Below, in pieces: positions 46,284 to 53,932 of a DNA stretch of 64,000 nucleotides (position 1 is its first letter; the number at the start of each line of letters is the position of its first letter). The notes under the pieces are model-generated. The model saw nothing but the letters and a program-made list of their open reading frames with translations. It was not told the DNA's origin and made no database searches. The DNA comes from Pandoraea aquatica (GTDB lineage: Bacteria; Pseudomonadota; Gammaproteobacteria; Burkholderiales; Burkholderiaceae): assembly GCF_902459565.1 (NCBI RefSeq), contig NZ_CABPSN010000004.1:372001-436000 (forward strand), in the 5' to 3' direction. A program made the position numbers and the translations under genes.

Positions 46284-48086
46284 ATGCCTATCGACTTCAA
46301 CGCGGCAAACGGGTGTACCCCCGTTCAATTGGCACCTGAGCCACCCGGCACTTCATTCTCTACGTTCTCATCCGCCTGGCGAAGCTTGCAGCAGGCCCAT
46401 CTGCTCACGGATGGGTTCGATGGGGGGACGTTTGAGGCCCCCGATACGTCCACGCCGATGTCGTCGATGCAAACCGTTTGGGCGACGCCGACGGGATATC
46501 CGGTCGATGCATCGACGGTTTTCCAAAGCCCTCTCAATCCACCGCAGCATTGCCCGTCGAGGCCGCTTCCGGTTGCCACGCCTATCGAGTTCATGCAAAT
46601 CATGGACAAAGTCCGAGCGGCACACGAGGCTGACGATTCGCGTCCCATAGACGCTTCGTGGTCGGTGCGGTTGCAAAGCGTCACGCGCCCCGGGCTTACT
46701 CCGACCCCACAGGCGTTCCATGAGGGTGGGATGTCCCCGCACGAGCGGCGCATTGGCGAGACGCATGGTCGCGACGTCGGACTTTTCACGCCGTATTTAG
46801 GACCTGATGCGGCGGCGGTCCGTGACTCCGCGCACGTCGAATTTTCAACGTCACTGACGACAGTACGTGCGCGATCCGACTGGGGGAGGATGAATGACGC
46901 GTCGTCGGGCATCTCGCCGTGGCTTCAGGTCCAACGCCCGGTCGCTGTGATTGCGCCGCAGCGGTTTGAGCCCGCGATGACGGCCACTGACACGATGACG
47001 ATCAACGACGCGGTGGGCGGCGCAGACGAACGCTTTGTCGCCACCGAGCATTGCGGCACCGGAGAAGCGACACCGCGGCGTTGGCAGGATCGAGTCAAAG
47101 TGACAGAAGCGCTTTTGCTTCGCATTGAGGCGCTTGGCGCGAGTGGCATCGCAGCGAAGGGCGGGATCGGCGAGGTAGCGAAGGCGAACGGTATCGCGCG
47201 GAGTACGTTGAAGCCCTATATCTCCAGTACTGGCCTGCTTTCCGCGGAAGGGCGCATCAGAGTACGCGAAGGTGGCCGGTTTCGTGCTGGCAAAGTGACC
47301 GCCGGGTTGTTGAAGGCGCTCAAAGAGATGGGGCCAAATGGCATTCAGTCCAGAGGCGGGCTGCAAGCCATTGCGAGAGAGGAGGGGGTCGCGTTTCGCA
47401 CTTTAATGAGCCTCGTTACCATGCGTGGTGAACCGTCCACCCTAGGGCGTGCAAGACTCGATGAGTTCGACCCGGCTCGCCGAGCAAGAAAGAGGCCGGT
47501 GACCGCTGAAATACTGCTTAGCATTCAGCGCCTGGGCGCGAGCGGCATTCGCGCCGCAGGCGGACTGCCTGCCCTGGCTAAGCGGCATGACGTTTTCCTC
47601 AGCAGTCTGCGAACCCTCATCAACAGTAAGGCAAAACTGGGACCGGATGGAAAGCGGGTATTGACGGGCGAGCGACCCAGTCGCGTTGCCAGGATATCGA
47701 ACGACTTGTTGCGAGACGTCAAGGCGCTGGGTCGAAAGGGGATTAAAGCGGCGGGCGGGCTTGCCGGTTTGGCAAAAGCTAACAACGTTAAATTCGAGGC
47801 GTTACGACGCTACATCAACTGCCGAGGCGTGCTGACGCCTGCGGGGCGGGTCAGACTTTACGGCCCCGATCCGTCTCACACTGCCAGAGTTACGCCGAGT
47901 TTGCTCCGGGAGATTGAGGCGCTTGGCAAGGACGGAATTGCGTCGGAAGGCGGGTTAGACGCACTGGCGAACAAGCGACACGTTGCGCCGCACACCTTGA
48001 GGCAATACGTCACACTGGGCGGCAAGTTGAGGCGACCAGGAACTGCCATGGTGGCGCGATACATGTCTGACAACGTCAGTGTGTAG
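46284..48086 (+). CDS. novel protein: disordered N-terminus plus five tandem 65-residue HTH-like modules
   Basis: A 600-aa protein I do not recognise. Residues 1-272 are rich in Ser, Thr, Pro and Gly with little hydrophobic order, like the N-termini of translocated effectors. Residues 273-600 are five tandem repeats: 273-337, 338-405, 406-470, 471-535 and 536-600; repeat 2 is 68 long and the others 65. The shared pattern is VT-x2-LL-x2-I-x-ALG-x2-GI-x-A-x-GGL-x2-LA-x4-V-x3-TLR-x-YI-x3-G-x-L, then GR and a basic linker. Within it LA-x4-V-x3-TLR-x-YI reads as a helix-turn-helix. The variable positions cluster just before TL (ARST, AFRT, FLSS, KFEA, APHT), where a recognition helix would face DNA. 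There is no signal peptide or membrane helix. The DNA looks less GC-rich than the flanks, and neighbours are unrelated, so horizontal acquisition is likely. Modular DNA binding, perhaps as a secreted effector, is inference. Confidence 0.85.
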   Translation: MPIDFNAANGCTPVQLAPEPPGTSFSTFSSAWRSLQQAHLLTDGFDGGTFEAPDTSTPMSSMQTVWATPTGYPVDASTVFQSPLNPPQHCPSRPLPVATPIEFMQIMDKVRAAHEADDSRPIDASWSVRLQSVTRPGLTPTPQAFHEGGMSPHERRIGETHGRDVGLFTPYLGPDAAAVRDSAHVEFSTSLTTVRARSDWGRMNDASSGISPWLQVQRPVAVIAPQRFEPAMTATDTMTINDAVGGADERFVATEHCGTGEATPRRWQDRVKVTEALLLRIEALGASGIAAKGGIGEVAKANGIARSTLKPYISSTGLLSAEGRIRVREGGRFRAGKVTAGLLKALKEMGPNGIQSRGGLQAIAREEGVAFRTLMSLVTMRGEPSTLGRARLDEFDPARRARKRPVTAEILLSIQRLGASGIRAAGGLPALAKRHDVFLSSLRTLINSKAKLGPDGKRVLTGERPSRVARISNDLLRDVKALGRKGIKAAGGLAGLAKANNVKFEALRRYINCRGVLTPAGRVRLYGPDPSHTARVTPSLLREIEALGKDGIASEGGLDALANKRHVAPHTLRQYVTLGGKLRRPGTAMVARYMSDNVSV

Positions 48087-48143
48087 CGGGACGTGACGTG
48101 GCGGTCGTTGCGCTTGCCCATGTGAGCGGACAGACGTGACAAA

Positions 48144-48169
48144 GCGTAGCGCGATCTCTCGCGCTACGC
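48144..48169. terminator. hairpin between convergent repeat-protein and basic-tail-protein genes
   Basis: GCGTAGCGCGA (48144-48154) pairs with TCGCGCTACGC (48159-48169) around TCTC. Both neighbouring genes point at it. No clear T-run on either side. Confidence 0.55.
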
Positions 48170-48210
48170 GTCCTGAATACGTTTCACGCCGACGAATCGG
48201 CGCGCAGCGA

Positions 48211-48867
48211 TCAGTTCTTCTTTTTCGTCGTGCTCTTCTTCGCGCTGGTCGTGCTGGTCGACTTCGAAGACGAGGCTTTCGCCGACGACTTGCTGCCCGT
48301 CGACTTGGCCGTCGTGCCTTTCTTACCCGACTTCGCCGTGGCGTGAGCGGCTTTACCGCGCGTGTTGCCACGGGCTGCACGCTTCACGGGTTGCTCGACC
48401 TGCGAGAGCGGCGATGTGTAGTCGAAGCCCATCATGCGGCCATCGACGTATCCGCACCGAATGTGGATGTTGTCGGTCTGGCCGCTCGTGCGCTTGCCGA
48501 CGCCATCGAGTTCGACCATCTGCGTGACGTCGACCCGTTGCTTGCGATCGTCGAACGGGCCGTTCCACGGTTCGATTTTCGCGTGCTCGGGATCGAGCGC
48601 CGTCTCGCCGTACTCGACACTTTCGTAGCCGGGCAGCGTGGCGACGACGAAACTCGCGTGCGCAGCGCAGTCGGCCACCATCGGATCGGCATGACGCGTG
48701 TTGATGAACTGCTCGACCAGCGCGCGATGCTGTTCGAGGGTGAAGGCCTGTACCGGGGCCGTGAAGGTCGACAGGCAGAGCGGCGCAGCGATGGATGCGA
48801 TGCCTGCGACCTGGCGCACGGCTCGCATCACGACGCCTGCGGCGCGTTGAAAAAATCGATTCGACAT
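48211..48867 (-). CDS. exported protein with Lys/Ser/Thr/Ala-rich tail (BspC-domain-like)
   Basis: A 218-aa protein. Residues 1-41 form a signal peptide (MSNRFFQRAAGVVMRAVR, then a hydrophobic stretch ending APVQA). The mature domain (about 42-155) has two conserved-looking Cys, in VADCAAHASFVVATLPGYE and IRCGYVDGRMMGFDY. This wording matches proteins called BspC-domain in Burkholderia, as I remember them; function unknown. The last ~55 residues are almost only K, S, T, A, G and R, resembling histone H1/AlgP tails. ATG at 48867 starts the signal peptide; the frame is open further. An exported polycation could bind anionic envelope polymers or DNA (inference). Confidence 0.8.
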   Translation of the reverse strand: MSNRFFQRAAGVVMRAVRQVAGIASIAAPLCLSTFTAPVQAFTLEQHRALVEQFINTRHADPMVADCAAHASFVVATLPGYESVEYGETALDPEHAKIEPWNGPFDDRKQRVDVTQMVELDGVGKRTSGQTDNIHIRCGYVDGRMMGFDYTSPLSQVEQPVKRAARGNTRGKAAHATAKSGKKGTTAKSTGSKSSAKASSSKSTSTTSAKKSTTKKKN

Positions 48868-49378
48868 TGCTTGACGTATTCTCGGGGGCGTAAGAGCCGT
48901 GTGTGTGAACCGGCTCTGAGCATTGCAGAGCAATGCGGGCATGCGTTTCCCTCATCTTATGAGTCGCTGGCATGCGCCGCTCGCGAAGAAGCTTGACCGC
49001 ATTTTGAAAGACAGCGGCGAAGCGGCATCCATCTTAACCGAAAAAAAGCCGCTCACGCCCGCCGGGTAAGCCCGCAGACGTCATTGCGTCGCGCTTGAAA
49101 GTTACAGCGCGCTACAATGCGGGCCATCCACGCTGCGTAGTGACGTTTCAAAACGTGAACGTCGGCATGGAAAACGCCTCTCGTTCTTGCAGGTTTCTCG
49201 CAGCTTCTACCGCGCTTATGCGGCAACAGGGGGCGCATTGTGTCATCGCAGGCGCTGACGCAATCGCTCGAACAGCGGCACATTTCCGGGCTTTTCACGC
49301 GAATCGTGCAATTCATGCCGTTCATGCGATAGGTGTTCGCGCGTCGCCCCGTTTGCCTTGGCAATTTTCTTATTCGGC
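48868..49378. other. intergenic region between divergent genes
   Basis: About 510 bases. It holds a run of seven A at 49041-49047 and a TACAAT hexamer at 49113-49118 that could be a -10 box without a well-spaced -35. Small reading frames on both strands lack ribosome sites and domains. I see no gene or RNA I would support. Confidence 0.45.
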
Positions 49379-50065
49379 ATGTTCGCAAACTCACGCACTG
49401 TCGGCAGTGCTCAGACCGGTCCGCACGACAAGTTGGCGGAACTGGTGAACCGTCACCGCGACGCCATTTTTCGCAAGCCGCTTGCGGCCTACAGCGCCGG
49501 CGCCTTCGATGCCGCGATTGCCGCATGGCGCAGCGCGGGCGCAGCCCCACTGATCATCGACGCCGGATGTGGCGTGGGCGAGAGCACACTGCGCCTCGCC
49601 TCGACCTTTCCCGATCACTTCGTCATCGGCATCGATCAGTCGGAGAGCCGCATTGTGCGCGGTAAAGATTGGTGGGACGGCGAATGGCCCGAGAACTTTG
49701 TTTGGGTGCGCGCCGATCTCGTGGACTTCTGGCGGCAACTGCACGACGCGGGCATTCGCCCTGCGCGGCACTACATTCTCTACCCGAATCCGTGGCCGAA
49801 GATTGGGCAGCTTGCGCGTCGCTGGCATGCGCACGCTGTATTTCCGACGGTCGTCGCGCTCGGCGGCGTGCTCGAATGCCGCAGCAACTGGGATATCTAT
49901 ATCGAGGAGTTCGCGCTGGCCGTGGAATGGCTGAGCGGCGTGCACCCGGAGGTAGAGGCGTGGGTGCCGGAGGACAGTGCTGCGACGATGACGCCGTTCG
50001 AGCGCAAGTATCTGGCATCGGGGCACACGTTGCATCGATGTGTGGTGACGTTGGCACCTCGCTAA
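49379..50065 (+). CDS. TrmB-like tRNA (guanine-N7)-methyltransferase domain protein
   Basis: A 228-aa SAM-dependent methyltransferase. The SAM motif I is IIDAGCGVGESTLRLA, motif II IGIDQSESRI, and motif IV WVRADLVDFW. HYILYPNPWPKIGQLARRW replaces the FPDPWPKKRHHKRR text of true TrmB, so the tRNA-contacting basic stretch is weaker. It may be the cell's second TrmB-like enzyme rather than TrmB itself. ATG at 49379 was preferred to a TTG seven codons upstream. Confidence 0.85.
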   Translation: MFANSRTVGSAQTGPHDKLAELVNRHRDAIFRKPLAAYSAGAFDAAIAAWRSAGAAPLIIDAGCGVGESTLRLASTFPDHFVIGIDQSESRIVRGKDWWDGEWPENFVWVRADLVDFWRQLHDAGIRPARHYILYPNPWPKIGQLARRWHAHAVFPTVVALGGVLECRSNWDIYIEEFALAVEWLSGVHPEVEAWVPEDSAATMTPFERKYLASGHTLHRCVVTLAPR

Positions 50066-50078
50066 TCGTCGCAAAAGC

Positions 50079-50113
50079 AAATCGGCCGTGCGCTCATCAC
50101 GCACGGCCGATTT
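50079..50113. terminator. bidirectional terminator
   Basis: AAATCGGCCGTGCG (50079-50092) pairs with CGCACGGCCGATTT (50100-50113) around a 7-base loop. It lies between the convergent TrmB-like and DUF2863 genes; A/T-ends on both arms support use on both strands. Confidence 0.8.
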
Positions 50114-50127
50114 CTATTGACGCACGA

Positions 50128-51306
50128 TCAATGGAAGTGCGGGCGGCTCGGTTCGGCGTCTTCCGGCATTTCCGCATGGACGACTTCGCCCACGGGGTCC
50201 GGATAGAGCGGCACGCCGCAGTCGTCGCAGTATTCCGGATCGAAGCGGCCCGGATGCTTGCGAATCTCGGTCACGCCACAAGCCTTCAGCAGGTCCGTGA
50301 CTTCGTCGAGCGCGCCGCCTTCGACTTCACCGTTCTCGCGACCGTAGAGCGGCCACACCACGCCGTAGATCACGTCGTTGCTGCCGCGTTGCGTGAAGCC
50401 GATGCGGTACTCGTCGATATTCTGTTCACCGAAGCCGGCCACCACAGCGCGCAGTTCCGGCGGCGTCAGCGTGAGAACGTCTTCCAGATAGCGCAGCGCG
50501 GTACGAATCGTGTGCGGACGAATACGTTCGTCGGCTTCGCGGCAGCTGGCGTAGTAAGCGTCGGGCAGAAGGCACTCGATCTCGCAGCCGGGCAGCAGCG
50601 CATTCAGATTCGGCCCGCCTTGTGCCGACCAGGCTTCCTGGCACTGGCCGCGTTCTGCGTGACGCGGACCGTCTTCCTGCCAGCGGAACATGGCGGCACC
50701 CTTCGGCACGGCGACGGCGGCCAGCAGGAAACGCGGATCGGCGAGGATGGGGGCCGTCTCCGGCAGGTCGTTGCCGGGCTGCTTGACTTCAGCGTTGCTG
50801 ACGGCGGCCTGCACGAGTTGCTGCGTCACCTTCCACGATTCGCAGTGCGTGCGCGGGAGCTGGTCGATGCTGTAGAGGTACGGCGAAATGGCCACGCGTG
50901 CCGACTCGGCGAGCACGTGCGCGTGCAGATGGGCGCGAACCGGCATGAGCGCGTCGGCCTTCACTGCGCCGGATGGAATGGCGTAACGCGTCCAGGCGAG
51001 GATCGGGATGGCGACGAGCAGGCCGTCCCACGTCTGGCCGTCGGCCTCGGGTTCGGCGGATTCGCTTTGCGACTCGATCAGATCGGCGAGCGCGCCATAG
51101 GCTTCGCTATGGTTGGCCTGGAGATGGTCGAGCGCGGCGTCGATGGCCGGCTGGTTGCCGGTGCGCAGCACGCGCGTGAGCAGCGTGTCGAGCTGGGCTT
51201 CCCAGAAACGGTCTTCGATGCGGCTACCCGAGGCGGCCAGCGCGAGCGCGTGGCCGACCAGCTTCTCGGCGTCGGGGGTCAGTCGTTTGGCGGTGCGTGA
51301 GCGCAT
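50128..51306 (-). CDS. DUF2863 family protein
   Basis: A 392-aa protein I recognise as DUF2863, restricted to Burkholderiales as far as I know. No transmembrane segment is seen. The C-terminus has a small Cys pair in YCDDCGVPLYPDPVGEVVHAE and a His-containing end (SRPHFH), possibly a metal site. ATG at 51306 (MRSRTAKRLTPDAE) is chosen; seven more codons upstream are unsupported. Function unknown. Confidence 0.85.
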   Translation of the reverse strand: MRSRTAKRLTPDAEKLVGHALALAASGSRIEDRFWEAQLDTLLTRVLRTGNQPAIDAALDHLQANHSEAYGALADLIESQSESAEPEADGQTWDGLLVAIPILAWTRYAIPSGAVKADALMPVRAHLHAHVLAESARVAISPYLYSIDQLPRTHCESWKVTQQLVQAAVSNAEVKQPGNDLPETAPILADPRFLLAAVAVPKGAAMFRWQEDGPRHAERGQCQEAWSAQGGPNLNALLPGCEIECLLPDAYYASCREADERIRPHTIRTALRYLEDVLTLTPPELRAVVAGFGEQNIDEYRIGFTQRGSNDVIYGVVWPLYGRENGEVEGGALDEVTDLLKACGVTEIRKHPGRFDPEYCDDCGVPLYPDPVGEVVHAEMPEDAEPSRPHFH

Positions 51307-51470
51307 AGTCGTGCAAAGCAGAAACACATGAACTCACGATTGTACGGCATGCGTGAACGCGATAGATGGGACGCTGTCACCAAACGCGTCGACTCCGATG
51401 GCGATAGGGGATATCGCCATCGATGGGCAGCCACCAAACGGGCCGTGCGCCGGCGGCGTTTGACGCCGAA

Positions 51471-52058
51471 TCAGAAGTCGAATGCGAGATTCGCCGGGGC
51501 CGAGAGACGCGTATGACGCGTCGTGGCGGCGCGGGCACCGATGACGGGGGCGAGTGCTGCGCCTTCGAGCGAGAGCAGGGCCAGCTTACGTTCTACGCCG
51601 CCTGCGTAGCCCGTCAGCGTGCCGTCTGCGCCGATCACACGGTGGCAGGGCACGATCAGCGTTATCGGATTACGCCCGTTGGCGGCACCGACCGCGCGCG
51701 ATTTGTTCGCATCGCCGAGCGAATGGGCGAGATCGCCGTAGCTGCGCGTCTCGCCGAACGGGATGCGGCGCAGTTCGTCCCAGACGCTCTTCTGGAACGG
51801 CGTGCCGTCCGGTGCGAGATCCAATTCGAACAGACGGCGTCCGTCGTGGAAGTACTCGTTGAGCTGTTCCTTGGCGGCGTCGAGCACCTTGATACCTGCG
51901 CCGTCGCGACGCGTCTCGCCGTCTCCGGGGAAGTACTTTTGCTGAGTGAAATAGACGCCGGTCAGCGCGTCGCCATTGGCGACCAGCAGCATCTCGCCCA
52001 GCGGGCTGTCGTAAAAGGCTTCGTAATGCGTTGTCGTGCGTGTCGTCGTGCGGGTCAT
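51471..52058 (-). CDS. ogt: methylated-DNA--[protein]-cysteine S-methyltransferase
   Basis: A 195-aa suicide repair protein that moves methyl groups from O6-methylguanine in DNA to its own Cys. The active site is IVPCHRVIG (C138), preceded by the DNA-reading helix region GDANKSRAVGAANGRNP and followed by TGYAGGVERKLALLS. About 30 residues are added at the C-terminus beyond the family end. The start overlaps the stop of the Ada-AlkA gene by 4 bases (52055-52058), so both are translated from one mRNA. ogt or ada-C naming is by family only. Confidence 0.94.
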   Translation of the reverse strand: MTRTTTRTTTHYEAFYDSPLGEMLLVANGDALTGVYFTQQKYFPGDGETRRDGAGIKVLDAAKEQLNEYFHDGRRLFELDLAPDGTPFQKSVWDELRRIPFGETRSYGDLAHSLGDANKSRAVGAANGRNPITLIVPCHRVIGADGTLTGYAGGVERKLALLSLEGAALAPVIGARAATTRHTRLSAPANLAFDF

Positions 52059-53575
52059 GCAACCACCTCCTGCAAATTCATGACCGGCTGGCCAGCCGGT
52101 CCCTGTGCCGCAGCACGCCAAACGTGCAATGCAGCATACGCGCGCCACGGTGCCCACTGGGCAGCGCGCGTGGCGACGGCGCGGCCGTTGGGCACGCCGA
52201 GCGCCTGACGCAGCACCAGATCGTCCACTGGCATGGCGTCGGGCGAGCCGAGGGCGCGCATCGCGATGTACTGCGCTGTCCACGGGCCGACGCCTTTGAT
52301 GGCGAGGAGCGACGCCATCGTCGCGTCCAGCGGCGCGAGCGGATCGAGCCGCAGCGTGCCGTCCACAATCGCCTGGGCAACACCGTGAATTGCGGCGATA
52401 CGACTTCGAATGATACCGGCTTCGCCGAGGGCGTCGACGGGCACGGCGAGCATTTGTGCGGCACTCGGAAACGTGTGTGTCAGACCGTGGACGGGTGTCG
52501 GCAGCGGCGTGCCGAATCGCTCGGCGAGTCGCCCGAGCAGGCGACGCGCGCCTTTGACGGTGATTTGCTGGCCGACGATGGCGCGCACGGCGATCTCGAA
52601 GCCGTCCACTGCGCCGGGCACGCGAAGGCCGGGCGTCGCGAGGGCGAGGGCGCCGAGATGAGCGTCGATGACATCGGGGCGCGCGCCGAGGTCGAACAGA
52701 TGACGGAGTTTGCCGAGCACTTGCGGCACGCTGCCTGCGAGGGCGGGGGGGAGTGTCACCTGCAAGGCGTGACGATTCGGGAGCGGCGAGATGCGGCACC
52801 AGCCAGCGACGGTCTGCCCATCCTGCCGTTGAAGGCTAAGCGTGCGGGTATAGACGTCACCCTCACGTGACTCGACGCCTTCGATGGCGCGATCGCCGAG
52901 AAAGTCGAGCAGGGCGTGCCAGGCGAGGGGCGGGCGATAGGCGAGTTGAAAGACCAGATCGCCGTCGGGAATGGTGGCCATGCGGGCGTTGTGTGCGCTC
53001 AGGCGCAGGCGTCCGGGGGCAAAGCCATAGCGCGATTTGAAGAGCCCGTTGAAGCGCCTGACGCTACCGAAGCCAGCGGCAAGCGCCACCTCGGTCACTG
53101 GCAGCGCGGTATCGGTGAGCAGACGTTTGGCGAGCAGCAGTCGCTGTGTTTGTGCGTACTCGACGGGAGAGACGCCGAACTCGTCGGCAAAGATGCGGCG
53201 CAGGTGACGCTCTGTGATGCCGATACGGGCAGCGAGATCGGGGAGTGGGGCGTGATTGAGGAAGCCTTCGTCGATCATGGCGGCGGCTGCGTCGGCGAGT
53301 TCGCGGGAGGCGTCGAAGCGTGCGCCGCCGGGCGCGAGTTCAGGGCGGCACTTGAGGCAAGGGCGGTATCCGGCCTTTTCTGCGGCGGCGGCGCTACCGT
53401 AGAACGAGCAGTTCTCGAAGCGGGGTGTGCGAACGTTACAGACGGGACGGCAGTAAATACCGGTCGAGGAGACGCCGACGAAGAACCAGCCGTCGAAGCG
53501 TCGGTCGCGTGCCGAGACTGCTTTGTAGCAGACATCCGGATCGAGCTTCATGGTGTGGGGGGAGGGGGAAAACAT
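52055..53575 (-). CDS. Ada-type regulator fused to AlkA 3-methyladenine DNA glycosylase
   Basis: A 506-aa three-part fusion. Residues ~10-80 are the Ada zinc/methyl-acceptor domain, with C42, C46, C73 and C76 aligning with Ada C38, C42, C69 and C72 (IYCRPVC, PCLKC). Residues ~85-190 are an AraC-type double helix-turn-helix (ADEFGVSPVEYAQTQRL). Residues ~205-500 are AlkA, with the helix-hairpin-helix GVGPWTAQYIA and the catalytic Asp in MPVDDLVLRQ. Methylation by alkyl phosphotriesters should turn it into an activator, and the glycosylase removes alkylated bases. The start could be ATG 53575 or 53551; the second lacks a ribosome site. It is translationally coupled to the MGMT gene. Confidence 0.94.
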   Translation of the reverse strand: MFSPSPHTMKLDPDVCYKAVSARDRRFDGWFFVGVSSTGIYCRPVCNVRTPRFENCSFYGSAAAAEKAGYRPCLKCRPELAPGGARFDASRELADAAAAMIDEGFLNHAPLPDLAARIGITERHLRRIFADEFGVSPVEYAQTQRLLLAKRLLTDTALPVTEVALAAGFGSVRRFNGLFKSRYGFAPGRLRLSAHNARMATIPDGDLVFQLAYRPPLAWHALLDFLGDRAIEGVESREGDVYTRTLSLQRQDGQTVAGWCRISPLPNRHALQVTLPPALAGSVPQVLGKLRHLFDLGARPDVIDAHLGALALATPGLRVPGAVDGFEIAVRAIVGQQITVKGARRLLGRLAERFGTPLPTPVHGLTHTFPSAAQMLAVPVDALGEAGIIRSRIAAIHGVAQAIVDGTLRLDPLAPLDATMASLLAIKGVGPWTAQYIAMRALGSPDAMPVDDLVLRQALGVPNGRAVATRAAQWAPWRAYAALHVWRAAAQGPAGQPVMNLQEVVA

Positions 53576-53683
53576 GGTGTCACTCTACGCGCGAGCCGGA
53601 CGTCCGGCTAGTCATTTTCGGACATGACAGTACATCGGAGAAATGAGGATGAGGGGGAGGTTTGTGGCCCTGGGCAATACAGG

Positions 53684-53750
53684 CAGACGCAAGGGAGCGC
53701 TTACCGAAGCGACTTTCAGTGGAGCGCCGGGAAGTGCTCCCTTGCGTCTG
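53684..53750. repeat. 15-bp perfect inverted repeat upstream of the alkylation-repair operon
   Basis: CAGACGCAAGGGAGC (53684-53698) recurs as its reverse complement at 53736-53750. An inner CGCTT-ACCG-AAGCG hairpin (53698-53711) would compete for one base of the outer stem. About 110-175 bases upstream of the Ada-AlkA start. Confidence 0.7.
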
Positions 53751-53830
53751 TCCCGCTGCGTTGTGGGAGGGTGGAGGCGGTGAGGGCGGGAGGGTTTTCA
53801 AAAGCGAGAGCGCCCCCCAAACGAAAACCA

Positions 53831-53860
53831 AAGAAAAAACCCGGCGCAGAGGCCGGGTTT
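53831..53860 (-). terminator. rho-independent terminator of acnA
   Basis: On the minus strand AAACCCGGC pairs with GCCGGGTTT (53837-53845 with 53852-53860), and the minus strand continues TTTTTTCTTTGG. About 75 bases after the acnA stop. Confidence 0.85.
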
Positions 53861-53932
53861 CGTCTTTCGGGGGCTGGCGGGCATCCACATCGCCATCCAG
53901 CCCCCCCTTGCGTCACATCAGAGCGACCGAAC

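Larger units (their letters stand above)
53576..53932. other. intergenic region with acnA terminator and a 15-bp inverted repeat
   Basis: About 360 bases between the acnA stop and the Ada-AlkA start. It contains the acnA terminator (53831-53860) and an inverted repeat at 53684-53750. No gene is supported. Confidence 0.6.

Noticed and set aside
49095..49118. TTGAAA/TACAAT promoter for the TrmB-like gene
   Set aside because: The boxes are only 12 bases apart, too close for sigma70.
51396..51422. Terminator of the Ada-AlkA/MGMT operon
   Set aside because: An 11-bp hairpin (CGATGGCGATA with its complement) is there, about 50 bases after the MGMT stop, but no T-run follows on the minus strand, so I did not list it as a terminator.
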